Shown here: one piece after another, positions 9,634-20,018 of the stretch
How positions within the stretch are numbered: the stretch's first letter is position 1
Layout of the letters: every line of letters begins with the position of its first letter
Origin: Crocinitomicaceae bacterium
GTDB taxonomy: Bacteria > Bacteroidota > Bacteroidia > Flavobacteriales_D > Crocinitomicaceae
Reading direction: 5' to 3'
NCBI GenBank assembly: GCA_016719925.1
Contig: JADJYC010000001.1
Span: forward strand, 1-64,000
Length of the DNA: 64,000 nucleotides
Translations under genes and position numbers: made by a program
Notes under the pieces: model-generated
What the model saw: only the letters and a program-made list of their open reading frames with translations
Database searches by the model: none
What the model was told of the DNA's origin: nothing

Positions 9634-11401
9634 CTAAAAATCTACATCGAGATTGAAGAGTTTTCTGAATTTGTGTAAGGATGGATTTTCATCAGCCAGC
9701 TTATCAAAGGTAGCCTTTGTGTCTGCTGAAAAAGATTGTTTTTTTTCTGAGACACGATACGTAAACTGAATCTGATAATTTTTCAGATTTGATCTCAGGT
9801 GCGCAAGCGAATTTACTTTTTCACGTTCCAGATCCATTCCCTGAGCACTGTTTGCAATGTCAAAGGTTATCTGATAATTTGAATTGAGGTGCGGCGCAGA
9901 ACTTGTCAGAGTAGCATATAGGCTGTCTTTTTTCTCTTTCTTCAAGTTAACGGCAAAACTGTTCCAAACCTGCATGAGTTGTTCATGTGTAAATGGTTCT
10001 TTCAAATCAGGCAATAATGCTTCCTGATTTTCCATTTGTGCGTTCTTTGGTGGTTCAAGAATGCTTTTTATTCCAATCGTTTTGGTTACAAGCTTTAATC
10101 CAGGTTGCGTAAATTTTTTCCGCTCAGCTGGTGCATTGATTTTTGTCACCGGTTGTTCTGTTGTTTTCACTGAAGATGAAACAACTGGTTCATTAGTATT
10201 ACCAATAACAGCGCCAGATTTGCTAACTGCGGCACTTTGCAAAAGCTGACCTTCAAAAGGCAAAATTTCTATGTCTCTGAAATTTAGGATACCGCTTGTT
10301 TTTTTAAGGAAGAGACAATGGATGTAAATTTCATGAGTGATATCTCTACAATGAGTCGTTTATTTTTTGCAGATCTGATTTGTGTTTCAGCATCTCTGAG
10401 TAAATCCAAACCAACCAGAATAAATTCCTGATCAGCTTTTACAGCCTGCTCCTGATAGCGCGTTTTGATATCAGATGGTACTTCAAGCAAAGAGACAGTT
10501 TTATCATCTTTACATACAAGCAGATTTCTAAGATGTTCAGCCAGTCCGATCAGGAATTGACCACCATCAAATCCTTTAGCAAGAATGTCATTGTAGATTA
10601 AAAGATTTGCAGGAATATTACCTGAAATAGCTGAGTCAGTCACTCTGAAAAAATAATCGTAATCGAGTACGTTCAGATTTTCAAGAACAGCTTCATAGGT
10701 CACATTACTGTTACTGAAAGAAACAATCTGGTCAAAAATCGAAAGTGCATCACGCATTGCTCCGTCTGCTTTCTGCGCAATAATGTGCAGCGCTTTTTCA
10801 TCTGCTTTGATGGATTCTTTTTCAGCAATTCCTTTCAGCTGTTTTACAATGTCATTTATCTGGATTCTGTGAAAATCAAATATCTGGCAGCGTGATAAAA
10901 TAGTGGGAAGAATTTTATGTTTCTCTGTTGTTGCAAGAATAAAAATAGCATGCGCAGGTGGTTCTTCCAGTGTTTTCAGAAATGCATTAAACGCCTGAGA
11001 AGACAACATGTGAACCTCATCAATGATAAAGATTTTGTGTTTTCCTATCTGCGGTGCTATTCTTACCTGATCAATCAGATTACGGATATCATCTACCGAG
11101 TTGTTAGAGGCTGCATCCAGCTCGAGAATATTGAACGAATGTCCTTCATTAAATGATTTGCAGGATTCACATTCATTACAAGGTTCGGTTTCTGCTCCCA
11201 GATTAAAACAATTGATAGTTTTTGCAAGAATACGTGCGGTAGTTGTTTTACCAACTCCTCTGGATCCGAAAATAAAAATGCCTGTGCCAGATGCTGGCTG
11301 CGAATTGCATTTTTCAGTGTAACAGTTACGGAACCCTGACCAACAACAGACTCAAAGGTCTGAGGTCTGTATTTTCTTGCAGAAACAACAAATTGACTCA
11401 T
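9634..11401 (-). CDS. dnaX: DNA polymerase III gamma/tau subunit DnaX (frame breaks; one may be programmed)
   Basis: Clamp-loader ATPase. Domain I has Walker A (GSRGVGKTTTAR), a zinc knot (C-x8-C-x2-C-x2-C), the DEVH box and LSRCQIFDF. Domain III ends at LIVEISLMKFTS. A tau-like tail follows, with PFTHEQLMQVWNSF. The first break is at 11266-11267, where GGG is read as GG inside Walker A; this cannot be functional and is probably an error. The second is at the 3' edge of domain III: frame 0 runs TTA AAA AAA CAA and stops a few codons later (KKQAVS), while a -1 step continues as KKTSGILNF into the tail. This is where E. coli makes gamma and tau, so the second break may be programmed. Full tau is about 588 residues. 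Confidence 0.88.
10299..10306 (-). promoter_or_regulatory. Possible -1 frameshift site in dnaX (A AAA AAA)
   Basis: On the minus strand the zero frame reads TTA AAA AAA CAA, giving the slippery heptamer A AAA AAA. A -1 slip enters the frame of the tau-like tail. A perfect 7-bp inverted repeat (AAATTTC, 9-nt loop, GAAATTT) lies about 12 bases downstream. A missing A in the run would look the same. Confidence 0.4.
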
Positions 11402-11567
11402 AAAAACAGATGGGTAACAAAGATAGGTTTTGATGACCAGCTTTCATTTTTTCAAAAATGGATTTTATCAACACATACAGAGAGGTGAATGGCAATACTG
11501 AAATAAATCATTTTCTCCGTAAAGAAATTGGATTAAATTCACCCACAAATTTTAACCATTGAAACTT

Positions 11568-12206
11568 ATGAAAATGAAATCAGGCTGGATCATTATTCCA
11601 GCATTTACAGCAATGACCTTAGCATCTTGCGGAGGCTCATCAGAAGAAGCTAATAATACAAATTCCACGGCAGCAGCAACAGATTCAGTTGTGGTTGAAG
11701 AGCCAAAAGAACTGGTAAAAGATTACAATTATTTTGTTGAGAAGTTTGCAGGCATGGAACTGGAAGGCATAACATTAACTCCAGACAATGAAAATAATGA
11801 TTCAATCAATCAGACTTCCAGAAAAGGATGGAAAACAGATCCTGCAGCAGCCGGATGTGATAAAATTCAGCTGAATTCTTATTTATTATCGACTACTGCA
11901 AACCGCGCAGAAGTAGAAAGTAAAAGTCTGGCAGCCTTTGAAGAATACCAAATGAAATATCTTACTGAAGGAGTGAAAGCTTCTGACTTTAAAGAATATA
12001 CAAAAGACTCATTAACCTTTTATTACTGTACAATGAAAGGATGTAATGAAACGTTTGGCAAAAGTAATTTTAATCAAATTTATTTTTCTCACTTCACCGG
12101 TAATACCGGTGTTAACGGTTGGATTAAAGTGTATGATCCAAAAATGGAAATGACACAGGCTGAGGCGACTGCTGTAAAAATTATGGATTTCATAGCTATT
12201 CCTTAG
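11568..12206 (+). CDS. Lipoprotein of unknown function
   Basis: I do not recognise the family. The protein (about 212 residues from ATG 11568; an ATG three codons upstream is possible) has a lipoprotein signal with lipobox LASC followed by GGSSEE, so it is probably exported and lipidated. A Ser/Thr/Ala/Asn-rich linker precedes the folded part. That part has four cysteines, in AGCDK and YYCTMKGCNE, which could make disulfides in the periplasm. It stands alone between the divergent dnaX and its own terminator at 12239. Confidence 0.7.
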   Translation: MKMKSGWIIIPAFTAMTLASCGGSSEEANNTNSTAAATDSVVVEEPKELVKDYNYFVEKFAGMELEGITLTPDNENNDSINQTSRKGWKTDPAAAGCDKIQLNSYLLSTTANRAEVESKSLAAFEEYQMKYLTEGVKASDFKEYTKDSLTFYYCTMKGCNETFGKSNFNQIYFSHFTGNTGVNGWIKVYDPKMEMTQAEATAVKIMDFIAIP

Positions 12207-12238
12207 TTTTTACAAACAATTGATTTTCTTTTTGAAAA

Positions 12239-12270
12239 ACTCCCCTTGAATCAGTTCAAGGGGAGTTTTT
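12239..12270 (+). terminator. Terminator after lipoprotein gene
   Basis: Perfect 12-bp stem ACTCCCCTTGAA / TTCAAGGGGAGT with loop TCAG and a following T run. It isolates the lipoprotein gene from the ribosomal operon. Confidence 0.92.
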
Positions 12271-12368
12271 ATTAGTTTCAAACCTCTGTAAAACATTACG
12301 TTAACTAAGTTATTGATGTTTATATCAGCGATTGTGTGGATTATTTCCTGAAAATCTGCTCCAATCCC

Positions 12369-12398
12369 TTGCAGGTTCTAATTTTCTGTCTACCTTTG
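12369..12398 (+). promoter_or_regulatory. Promoter of the rpsF-rpsR-rplI operon
   Basis: TTG (12369-12371), a 19-base spacer, then TACCTTTG (12391-12398). This is an exact match to the Bacteroidota sigma consensus TTG-N19-TAnnTTTG, about 25 bases before the rpsF ATG. Confidence 0.75.
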
Positions 12399-12423
12399 CG
12401 CCCTAATTTAATTTTTTAAACAC

Positions 12424-12759
12424 ATGAATAGATACGAAACTGTTTTCATTTTAACTCCCGTTTTGTCTGAAGAGCAGGCAAAGGAAGCAGTAAAGGTGTT
12501 TGAAGATTTTATCACCAAAAACGGTGGAAAAATCAAACATCATGAATTTTGGGGCCTGAAAAAGCTGGCTTACCAGATCCAAAAGAAATCAACTGGTTTT
12601 TATAACCTGGTTGAATTTGAAAATGACGGTACTTTGGTTGCAAAACTGGAGACAGAATATAAACGTGATGAGCGCATCATCCGTTTCCTGACCGTTAAAA
12701 TGGAGAAGGACCATGTAGCTTTTGCTGAGAAAACCAGAAAAGCTAAAGCTTCAGCTTAA
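12424..12759 (+). CDS. rpsF: 30S ribosomal protein S6
   Basis: Small-subunit protein (111 residues) that binds 16S rRNA together with S18 in the platform. It shows the usual opening MNRYETVFIL, the KHHEFWGLKKLAYQI segment and the YKRDERIIRFLTVKM strand. It is the first gene of the classical rpsF-rpsR-rplI operon and follows a canonical promoter. The Lys/Ala-rich tail is normal for the phylum. Confidence 0.97.
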   Translation: MNRYETVFILTPVLSEEQAKEAVKVFEDFITKNGGKIKHHEFWGLKKLAYQIQKKSTGFYNLVEFENDGTLVAKLETEYKRDERIIRFLTVKMEKDHVAFAEKTRKAKASA

Positions 12760-12791
12760 TCCCTAATTATTAATCTTATTAGAAAAAGACA

Positions 12792-13053
12792 ATGGAACAA
12801 AATGATATCCGGTATCTGACCCCGATCAATATCGAAGTTAAAAAGAGAAATACTGCCGTTTCAAAAAAGCGGAATTAAATACATCGATTACAAAAACCCT
12901 GATTTTTTATTGAAGTTCATCAACGAGCAAGGAAAAATTCTTCCTCGCCGTATTACCGGAACATCGGCTAAATATCAGAAACGCGTTAATACTGCGGTTA
13001 AGCGTGCAAGACACCTTGCCATTCTTCCGTATGTAGCGGATTTGATGAAATAA
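12792..13053 (+). CDS. rpsR: 30S ribosomal protein S18 (two frame breaks)
   Basis: Essential partner of S6 on the 30S platform. From ATG 12792 the frame breaks at the A5 run 12840-12844 and again at GG 12871-12872; each is one base short. With one A and one G restored the protein reads VKKEKYCRFKKAGIKYIDYKNPDFL, then LPRRITGTSAKYQKRVNTAVKRARHLAILPY, an ordinary S18 of 87-88 residues. A cell could not live with this gene as written unless another copy exists. This is the clearest sign in the window that frame breaks come from the sequence call, not from biology. Confidence 0.93.
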
Positions 13054-13078
13054 TTGTTGAACAAAAAAATTCACGGAC

Positions 13079-13525
13079 ATGGAATTGATTTTAAAGAAAA
13101 ACGTAGATAAACTTGGCTTCAAAGATGAAGTGGTAACTGTTAGACCAGGATATGGAAGAAATTTCCTAATTCCTCAGGGATATGCTGTACTTGCTACAGA
13201 CTCAGCTAAAAAAGCACATGCTGAAGTAATGAAACAACGCGCTCACAAAGACGCAAAAATTAAAGAAGAGGCTCAGGCTATTGCTTCAAAACTGGAAGGA
13301 CTTTCATTGAAAGTAATTGCAAAAGCAGGAGAGAGCGGAAAAATTTTCGGATCTGTTACTACCGTTCAATTATCTGATGCTTTAAAAGCTGCAGGTGTTG
13401 ATGTAGAACGTAAATCATTGAAAATTGTAAACGAACCAATTCGCGAAGTTGGCTCTTTTGAAGCAATTGCTATTTTGCACAAAGACATCAAACAGAATTT
13501 CAAGTTTGAAGTTGTTGCTGAGTAA
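13079..13525 (+). CDS. rplI: 50S ribosomal protein L9
   Basis: Large-subunit protein (148 residues) with two RNA-binding domains joined by a long helix. The N-terminal domain has LILKKNVDKLGFKDEVVTVRPGYGRNFLIP, the linker helix is Lys/Ala-rich, and the C-terminal domain has the conserved GKIFGSVT segment. It is the last gene of the operon, 25 bases after rpsR, and is followed by a hairpin terminator. The frame is intact. Confidence 0.97.
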   Translation: MELILKKNVDKLGFKDEVVTVRPGYGRNFLIPQGYAVLATDSAKKAHAEVMKQRAHKDAKIKEEAQAIASKLEGLSLKVIAKAGESGKIFGSVTTVQLSDALKAAGVDVERKSLKIVNEPIREVGSFEAIAILHKDIKQNFKFEVVAE

Positions 13526-13542
13526 TCAAAAAGAATTAAATG

Positions 13543-13574
13543 AAAAGGGCTGTCAATATTTGGCAGCCCTTTTT
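13543..13574 (+). terminator. Terminator after rplI
   Basis: Stem GGGCTGTCAA / TTGGCAGCCC (one G-U pair) with loop TAT, extended by A4/T4 and followed by T residues. It also lies just beyond the true end of the convergent Fic gene. Confidence 0.88.
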
Positions 13575-13600
13575 TAATTTGAAATAATGTAAGATTGAAA

Positions 13601-14198
13601 TTAAGATCTGGCAAACTTCAGGGAGTTCATCCATTTTTCCCTTGTCAGCCTTTTTCAAAGCATCGAGGAATTTTTCTCTGTTCTCAGCCGGATCTGGAAT
13701 AGATTCTCCCCAGGTAAAAATCTCACTGTTGAGCAAATGTTCCAGAATTACATTGGACATGATTTTAGCGTGACGCGCATTCCCGTCAGGGAAAGGCTGG
13801 ATCTGCATTAAACGATGAGCAAAGCGCAGCGCAATTTCATCCATGGTGTAACTCTCATCTTCAATCCAGAATTTAGTATTGCTCATTAATTGTTTCAGTT
13901 CTGAACTGATTTTGAGTTTATCCACCCCCAGATTTTTATTTGCAAGACGGTATTTTCCGGCCCAGTGCCATACTTCACCAAGCATGCGCTTGTGGATTTC
14001 TTTAATAAATGTTTCTGTAAAGATTCGTTCTGATTTAAAGTAGTTTTTTTCTACCCAGGCAGTTGTTTTTGCGACGCCTTTTTCTTCTGCCGTTTGAATA
14101 TCTTTATAATTAGTAAGATCGGTGAGTTTCAACCCGGCAATGTCCTCTTCGCTGAGATGATTTTGGCCTTCAATATAAATGATCTTTAATTCAGACAT
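13601..14198 (-). CDS. Fic-family protein, mobile mystery protein B type, catalytic His replaced (one frame break)
   Basis: About 198 residues. Fic enzymes transfer AMP or another phosphate-linked group to a target protein. The order of motifs (YIEGQNHLSEEDIAG; FIKEIHKRMLGEVWHWAGKYR; NLGVDKLKISSELKQL; HRLMQIQPFPDGNARHAK) matches the TIGR02613 family, mobile mystery protein B. In the Fic loop the general-base His is Gln here (IQPFPDGNARH), and the following Gly-x-Gly-Arg is GNAR. The usual XRE-type partner, mobile mystery protein A, is absent. The frame is lost near the end at GGG 13621-13623 (one base too many); removing it gives the expected ending ELLKFARS and a stop at 13601. Confidence 0.83.
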
Positions 14199-14307
14199 TG
14201 AACAGAATTTCTACTCCTATGTAATAATAAAACTGAATTCTCAGTTTCAATTTTAGACAAATAGAGATTAGATGTGTATACAGGAAGGTGCGGAATAGCG
14301 CAATTCT

Positions 14308-14730
14308 TCAGGTTTCAGGAACAATTTCAAACGTGCCTTCACTGTAATAAGTGCCTACGCCAGTCACATCCAGAAAATTCTGTTCAGCAATTTCCCAGGT
14401 GCCGTTTATTTTTTCTGACTCTTCATCCATATCTCCGTAAAACGCCATTTCATGGTCGCCTTTTTCTGACTTTAAAACAGGTGAACCTTCTTCAGTATAA
14501 AAAACTCTGGATGGAAAATGAGCTACCAGACTTAAAAATCCTTCTGAAATAAAGCCTGTCACCGGCACAGTTTGTTCAGTCAAATTGAAATAATCATGAT
14601 GTTTGAATTGACCGTTTATTCCGCCTTCATTATCCAGTTCAAATGAAAACTGACAATCAATGATTTTGTCTTTTAATATCCCAGCATGTTCGGGATCAAA
14701 AAGCAACGTGCCTTTCCAGTTTTTCTTCAT
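14308..14730 (-). CDS. Hypothetical protein, all-beta
   Basis: I do not recognise the family. The start is placed at ATG 14730 (MKKNWKGTLLFDPEH), which clears the upstream gene; an earlier ATG at 14766 would overlap it. The 140-residue protein has no signal peptide and no membrane span. It looks like a run of short beta strands with the refrain GTW near the end (EEKINGTWEIAEQ is not exact; SEKINGTWEI is), the type of pattern found in small lipocalin-like or ligand-binding beta barrels. It follows the phosphoribosyltransferase gene by four bases and is probably in its operon. Confidence 0.6.
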   Translation of the reverse strand: MKKNWKGTLLFDPEHAGILKDKIIDCQFSFELDNEGGINGQFKHHDYFNLTEQTVPVTGFISEGFLSLVAHFPSRVFYTEEGSPVLKSEKGDHEMAFYGDMDEESEKINGTWEIAEQNFLDVTGVGTYYSEGTFEIVPET

Positions 14731-14734
14731 ACCA

Positions 14735-15235
14735 CTATACAAGATAGGCCATTTCTTCTTCACCAAGTGATACCATTATAGTATCTCTTAATGTTGTGGA
14801 GATATCCAGACCAACGTAATCTGCGTGAACAGGATATCTTCTGTGCGTGCGGTTTACAAGCGTTGCTACTTTTAGCACATGTACTTCATGATCCAGCAAT
14901 TTTTTAACCGCATATATTAATGTACGCCCTGAATTGATAACATCATCCACAAGTATTACATAAGCTCCGTTCAGTTCTTTTTCAGGAATTGACAGTGTAA
15001 CGGGACTTGAAGCAGGTTTTTCTTTATTCAAAGAAATTTCAAAAAGCCGGATCTGCTGTTCAGAAATTTCATTCAGTTTTTTTACTAATCTTTCAGCAAA
15101 TGGAAAGCCATTGCCGCTGATGCCACCTATATAAATAACCGGTGTTTCAAAACTGTTTTCCATTATTTCAAAAGCAATGCGTTCAGTTTTCTGATTGATC
15201 TGGCGTCTGTCAAGCACTATGGATTTGTTGGGCAT
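14735..15235 (-). CDS. Phosphoribosyltransferase, PyrR-like
   Basis: Type I phosphoribosyltransferase fold, 166 residues, cytoplasmic. The PRPP-binding loop YVILVDDVINSGRTL is at about residues 91-105, and the segment RRYPVHADYVGLDIST near 132-147 resembles PyrR rather than HPRT or APRT. PyrR proteins are uracil phosphoribosyltransferases that can also regulate pyr mRNA. Whether this one regulates cannot be told. The gene is followed four bases later by a small hypothetical gene. Confidence 0.8.
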   Translation of the reverse strand: MPNKSIVLDRRQINQKTERIAFEIMENSFETPVIYIGGISGNGFPFAERLVKKLNEISEQQIRLFEISLNKEKPASSPVTLSIPEKELNGAYVILVDDVINSGRTLIYAVKKLLDHEVHVLKVATLVNRTHRRYPVHADYVGLDISTTLRDTIMVSLGEEEMAYLV

Positions 15236-15404
15236 AATCAGGTTTGATTTAAAATGCTATCAAAAGTAATGAATTGTGATTTAGCTGGTATTAATTAATC
15301 TTCCAATTCAGATTTGTATAATTATTCAGAAACTTTCAGTATTCAAATTTGGTAAATAAGTGATTATTAGCTTATTTTACGATGAACTTAATGCAAAATT
15401 CTAT

Positions 15405-16971
15405 ATGAAATTTATAAACTTAATGTTCATAATGATTTTTAAAGTAGTTGTTTTTGGACAAACCACTTTTGAAATTGACAACAATGATGCGCATGGACTA
15501 ATCTCAGACAATGGAATTTTTTTTGCAAATCAAAGTTCTTCAATGGCGGGGTATGAAGTACCGGCAGGTTATGGGAATTATACGATGTTTGCTTCAAGTT
15601 TTTGGATGGGTGGTTTGGATGATATGGATCAAATGCATTTTGCAGGACAAACCTATTGGTACGGTGCTGATTTGTTTCCTGGGCCTTTATCAAATGATTA
15701 CAACTCACCATACTATTTAGCAACTTATCCTGATGCGATTTGGAAAATTACTAAGTCTCAAATTCAATATCATATGAATAATTTCACGGCAACTGGATAT
15801 GTTCCGGATCCTGCAATTGCAGAATGGCCGGGAAACGGAAATGTTTCAGAAGGCATAGCTCAGCAATTGGCTCCTTATGTTGATGCAAACGGAGATCAGC
15901 AATACAATCCAATGGACGGTGATTATCCATACATTCAGGGTGATCAGGCTGTTTATGTAATATTGAATGATGAAGCCGGCGATCACACAAGTACAAACAG
16001 TGACTCTTTGAGGGTTGAAATGCATGTCATGTTCTTTCAATTCAGTACATCAGATCCAATTAACAACACAACGTTTATGAACGTGAAATTACATAACCGC
16101 AGTTCAATAAACTATCATGATTTTTATTTTGGCCTTTGGATGGATTATGATCTTGGAAATGCAAGTAATGATTATGTTGGTTGCGACTCCTTGCGTAATT
16201 TAAGTTATGTCTACAATGGAACGGATGCTGATTTTGGTCAAAGCGGACAACCAGGTTATGGACCAAATACACCGGCTTTCGGAGCTGTTTTATTAAATCA
16301 ATCACTTGGAACTTTTATCTCTTACAATATTGGAAGTGGTACAAACGGAGACCCGTCTTCTGTATATCATTATTACAATTATCTGCGAGGCTTCTGGAAA
16401 GACAGTTCACGTACTTTACGGTGGCAACGGTTATAATGCAGGAACAACAACTGCTGAATCCAATTTCATGTATTCAGGAAATCCATACACAGGTACCGGA
16501 TGGTCGGAAATATCAGCAGGAAATCCGCATGGTGACAGACGTGGGGTTATGGCTTCGACAGCTATGGATTTTAATTCTGGTTCAGAAATATGTTTTGATT
16601 ACGCTTTTATCTACAACCGGGATGGAAATACCCATCTGGAAAATGCAAACGAACTTTTAAGTACTGCTGATTTTGTTCAAACTTATTACGATAATAACAT
16701 TCAACCCTGCAATCAGATCTATCTGGCTAATCATGAACAGAAACAAGAACAATTTGTAATTTATCCGAATCCTTCCAATGGAAATTTTTATGTGGAATTG
16801 GATGAAAATGCAATCGTATCTATCCTGAATTTAAATGGTCAGGTTGTTGGTACATATAATTGCATGGAAGGTTTAAATGAATTCAATCTGAATCTGGAAA
16901 ATGGCATGTATTTTATTCAGTTAAGATCGTTGAAAAAAACATCCTATCATAAAATTGAAATTATTCAATGA
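15405..16971 (+). CDS. T9SS-secreted surface protein with type A sorting domain (one frame break)
   Basis: Exported protein of about 522 residues. ATG 15405 gives a signal peptide (MKFINLMFIMIFKVVVFGQ). The body is a predicted beta-rich ectodomain with acidic calcium-binding-like phrases (VDANGDQQYNPMDGDY; LWMDYDLGNASNDY). The C-terminal 70 residues (IYPNPSNGNFYVEL ... LENGMYFIQL) are a type A T9SS sorting domain, which is cleaved as the protein is anchored or released at the surface. The frame breaks near 16410-16416 (KDSSR | LYGGNGYN) outside any obvious base run; one indel joins the two halves. The substrate or partner is unknown. It has its own intergenic region on both sides. Confidence 0.82.
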
Positions 16972-17162
16972 CAATGACATTTTCATCTTAAATGAATTGA
17001 CTCTTTGTCTGTTCAGATTAAATATTTTTCAGCGATAAAATTTTTATTTTAGTTAGATAGCCTTTGCAGTTCAGTGACGGTGCAGATCTTATCTGTACAA
17101 GGCAGATTTTTATCCTGTGAATAACATTCAACTTTTGTTAATTAGTGAGGGTCAAAAGCAAC

Positions 17163-17170
17163 TAACTTTG
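17163..17170 (+). promoter_or_regulatory. Candidate -7 box of carB
   Basis: TAACTTTG, 27 bases before the carB ATG, fits TAnnTTTG. The nearest TTG lies 25 bases upstream rather than 19-20, so the -33 box is not convincing. Confidence 0.4.
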
Positions 17171-17197
17171 CCGGAATTTGTACCAACCTAACCTGTC

Positions 17198-20015
17198 ATG
17201 CCAAAAGACAACAGCATTAAATCAGTTTTAATTATCGGAAGCAACCCAATTGTTATTGGACAAGCCTGCGAATTTGATTACTCAGGATCACAGGCTGCAC
17301 GATCAATGAAAGAAGAAGGAATTGAAGTAACGCTGATCAACAGCAATCCTGCAACTATCATGACTGATCCTTCCATGGCGCACAATGTATATCTGTTGCC
17401 GCTGGATGTGGAATCTATTGAGCAAATTCTCAAAAAACATAAAATTGATGCCGTGCTTCCAACCATGGGAGGTCAGACAGCATTGAATCTGGCAATCAAA
17501 TGTGACGAACTGGGAATCTGGAAAGAATATGGTGTACGGATAATTGGTGTTGATATCGCAGCAATTGAAATAACTGAAAACCGTGAGTCTTTCAGAAAAC
17601 TGATGGAGAAAATTGATGTGCCAATGGCTCCGCAGGCAACAGCAAAATCATTTTTTAGAAGGAAAAGGAATTGCGCAGGAATTTGGTTATCCTTTGTGTA
17701 TCCGACCATCATTTACACTGGGCGGATCTGGTGCAGCAATAGTTTATGAAGAGGGGGATTTTGATCGTTTGTTAACCCGTGGTCTGCATCTTTCTCCTAT
17801 CCATGAAGTGATGCTTGACAAAGCGCTCATGGGTTGGAAAGAATACGAACTTGAATTGCTGCGGGATAATAATGACAATGTAGTCATCATTTGTTCGATA
17901 GAGAATTTTGATCCGATGGGAATTCACACCGGTGATTCCATCACTGTTGCTCCTGCAATGACACTTTCTGATACCACCTTTCAGAAAATGCGTGACATGG
18001 CCATTAAAATGATGCGTGCAATCGGAAATTTTGCAGGAGGATGTAATGTGCAGTTTGCAGTAAGTCCGGATAACAAAGAAGATATCATTGCCATTGAAAT
18101 TAATCCGCGTGTATCACGCTCATCAGCACTGGCATCAAAAGCAACCGGATATCCAATTGCAAAAATTGCCTCAAAACTTGCAATCGGGTACAATCTGGAT
18201 GAACTGAAAAATCAAATTACCAAAACTACTTCTGCTTTATTTGAACCTACTCTTGACTATGTGATTGTAAAAATTCCACGCTGGAATTTTGGAAAATTTC
18301 CTGGGACAGACACACGTGTTGGTCTTCAAATGAAATCAGTAGGTGAGGTGATGGGAATTGGAAGAAGTTTTCAGGAAGCACTTCAAAAAGCGTGTCAGTC
18401 ACTGGAAATCGGTAGAAACGGATTGGGAGCAGACGGAAGAGAAGTGACGGATCAGAATAAACTGTTGTATAGTCTGGGAAATCCAAGCTGGGACCGATTA
18501 TTCCACGTCTATGACGCAATCAAACTTGGAATTCCGTTTAAAACAATCAAAGAGAAAACAAAAATTGATGATTGGTTTTTGAGACAGATTGAAGATCTGA
18601 TTAAAGTAGAAAGAAGAATTGAAAAATACCGCATTGATGACCTTCCGAAAGAGCTGATGTTTGAGGCTAAACAGAAAGGATATGCTGACAGACAAATTGC
18701 TCACCTTGTGAAATGTCTTGAATCTGAAGTGTATAAAAAGCGTGATGAGATGGGGATCAGAAGGGTGTATAAACTGGTTGATACCTGTGCGGCAGAATTT
18801 GAAGCACAGACTCCGTATTATTATTCCACGTTTGAATTTGAAAATGAATCTGTAGTTACTCCAAAGAAAAAAATTGTAGTACTGGGTTCCGGACCTAACA
18901 GAATTGGTCAGGGAATTGAGTTTGATTATTCCTGCGTGCACGGCGTTCTCGCTGCCAAAGAATGTGGTTATGAAACCATCATGATCAACTGCAATCCTGA
19001 AACTGTTTCAACAGATTTTGATACGGCAGATAAACTTTATTTTGAACCGGTTTTCTGGGAGCATATTTACGATATCATCAAACATGAAAAACCAGAAGGT
19101 GTAATTGTACAGCTGGGAGGTCAGACGGCATTGAAACTTGCACAAAAACTGGATCGTTACGGAATTAAAATTATCGGAACTTCGTTCAATGCATTGGATC
19201 TTGCTGAAGACCGAGGCCTTTTCTCAAATTTACTCAAAGAACTTGGAATTCCATACCCTAAATTTGGTGTGGTTGAAAGTGCTGAGCAGGCTTTGGAACT
19301 TGCAAAAGATCTGGGGTATCCTTTGTTGGTGAGACCATCTTATGTTTTGGGAGGACAAAAAATGAAAATTGTCATCAACAATGAAGATCTGGAACACCAT
19401 GTAGTAGACATTTTAAATGAAATGCCTGAAAATCAAATTCTGCTGGATCACTTTTTAACGGGTGCCATTGAAGCTGAAGCGGATGCTATTTGTGACGGAA
19501 AAGATGTCTATATCATTGGAATCATGCAGCACATTGAACCAGCCGGAATTCATTCGGGTGATTCTTATGCCGTGCTTCCGCCATATAACCTTGGAGATTT
19601 GGTGATGCATCAGATTGAAGAGATTACAAATAAAATTGCAGTAGCCCTTCAGACAGTTGGTTTGATTAATATTCAGTTTGCTATTAAAGATGACAAAGTG
19701 TATGTAATTGAAGCAAATCCAAGAGCGTCAAGAACGGTTCCGTTTATTGCCAAGGCCTATCAGGAACCTTATGTCAACTACGCAACAAAAGTGATGCTGG
19801 GTGAGAAAAAGGTGAAAGATTTTAAATTCAGTCCGGTGAAAAAAGGATATGCAATTAAAGTTCCGGTTTTCTCCTATGAAAAATTCCCGGATGTAAATAA
19901 AGAGCTGGGACCGGAAATGAAATCAACCGGAGAGTCCATTCGTTTCATTGATACTTTGCGTGACAGTTATTTTCAGAAAATTTACAGTGAACGGAATCTT
20001 TACCTCAGTAAATAA
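17198..20015 (+). CDS. carB: Carbamoyl phosphate synthetase large subunit CarB, without allosteric domain (one frame break)
   Basis: Makes carbamoyl phosphate from ammonia (from CarA), bicarbonate and two ATP for pyrimidine and arginine synthesis. Two ATP-grasp halves are visible: the first opens SVLIIGSNPIVIGQACEFDYSG, the second IVVLGSGPNRIGQGIEFDYSC. The total is about 938 residues. The protein stops shortly after the second half (GPEMKSTGESIRF ... NLYLSK), so the C-terminal MGS-like allosteric domain of E. coli CarB, about 140 residues, is absent. That form is, to my knowledge, usual in Bacteroidota. The frame breaks at the T6 run 17651-17656 (one base too many); with five T the sequence continues as AKSFLEGKGIAQEFGYP. 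No carA is nearby. Confidence 0.93.
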
Positions 20016-20018
20016 GTG

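Noticed and set aside
13536..13600. Extended C-terminus of the Fic protein
   Set aside because: It arises after a one-base insertion at 13621-13623 and runs into the rplI terminator; the corrected frame has a normal end at 13601.
14274..14552. Plus-strand frame opposite the small hypothetical gene
   Set aside because: No protein-like composition; it overlaps a better-supported minus-strand gene.
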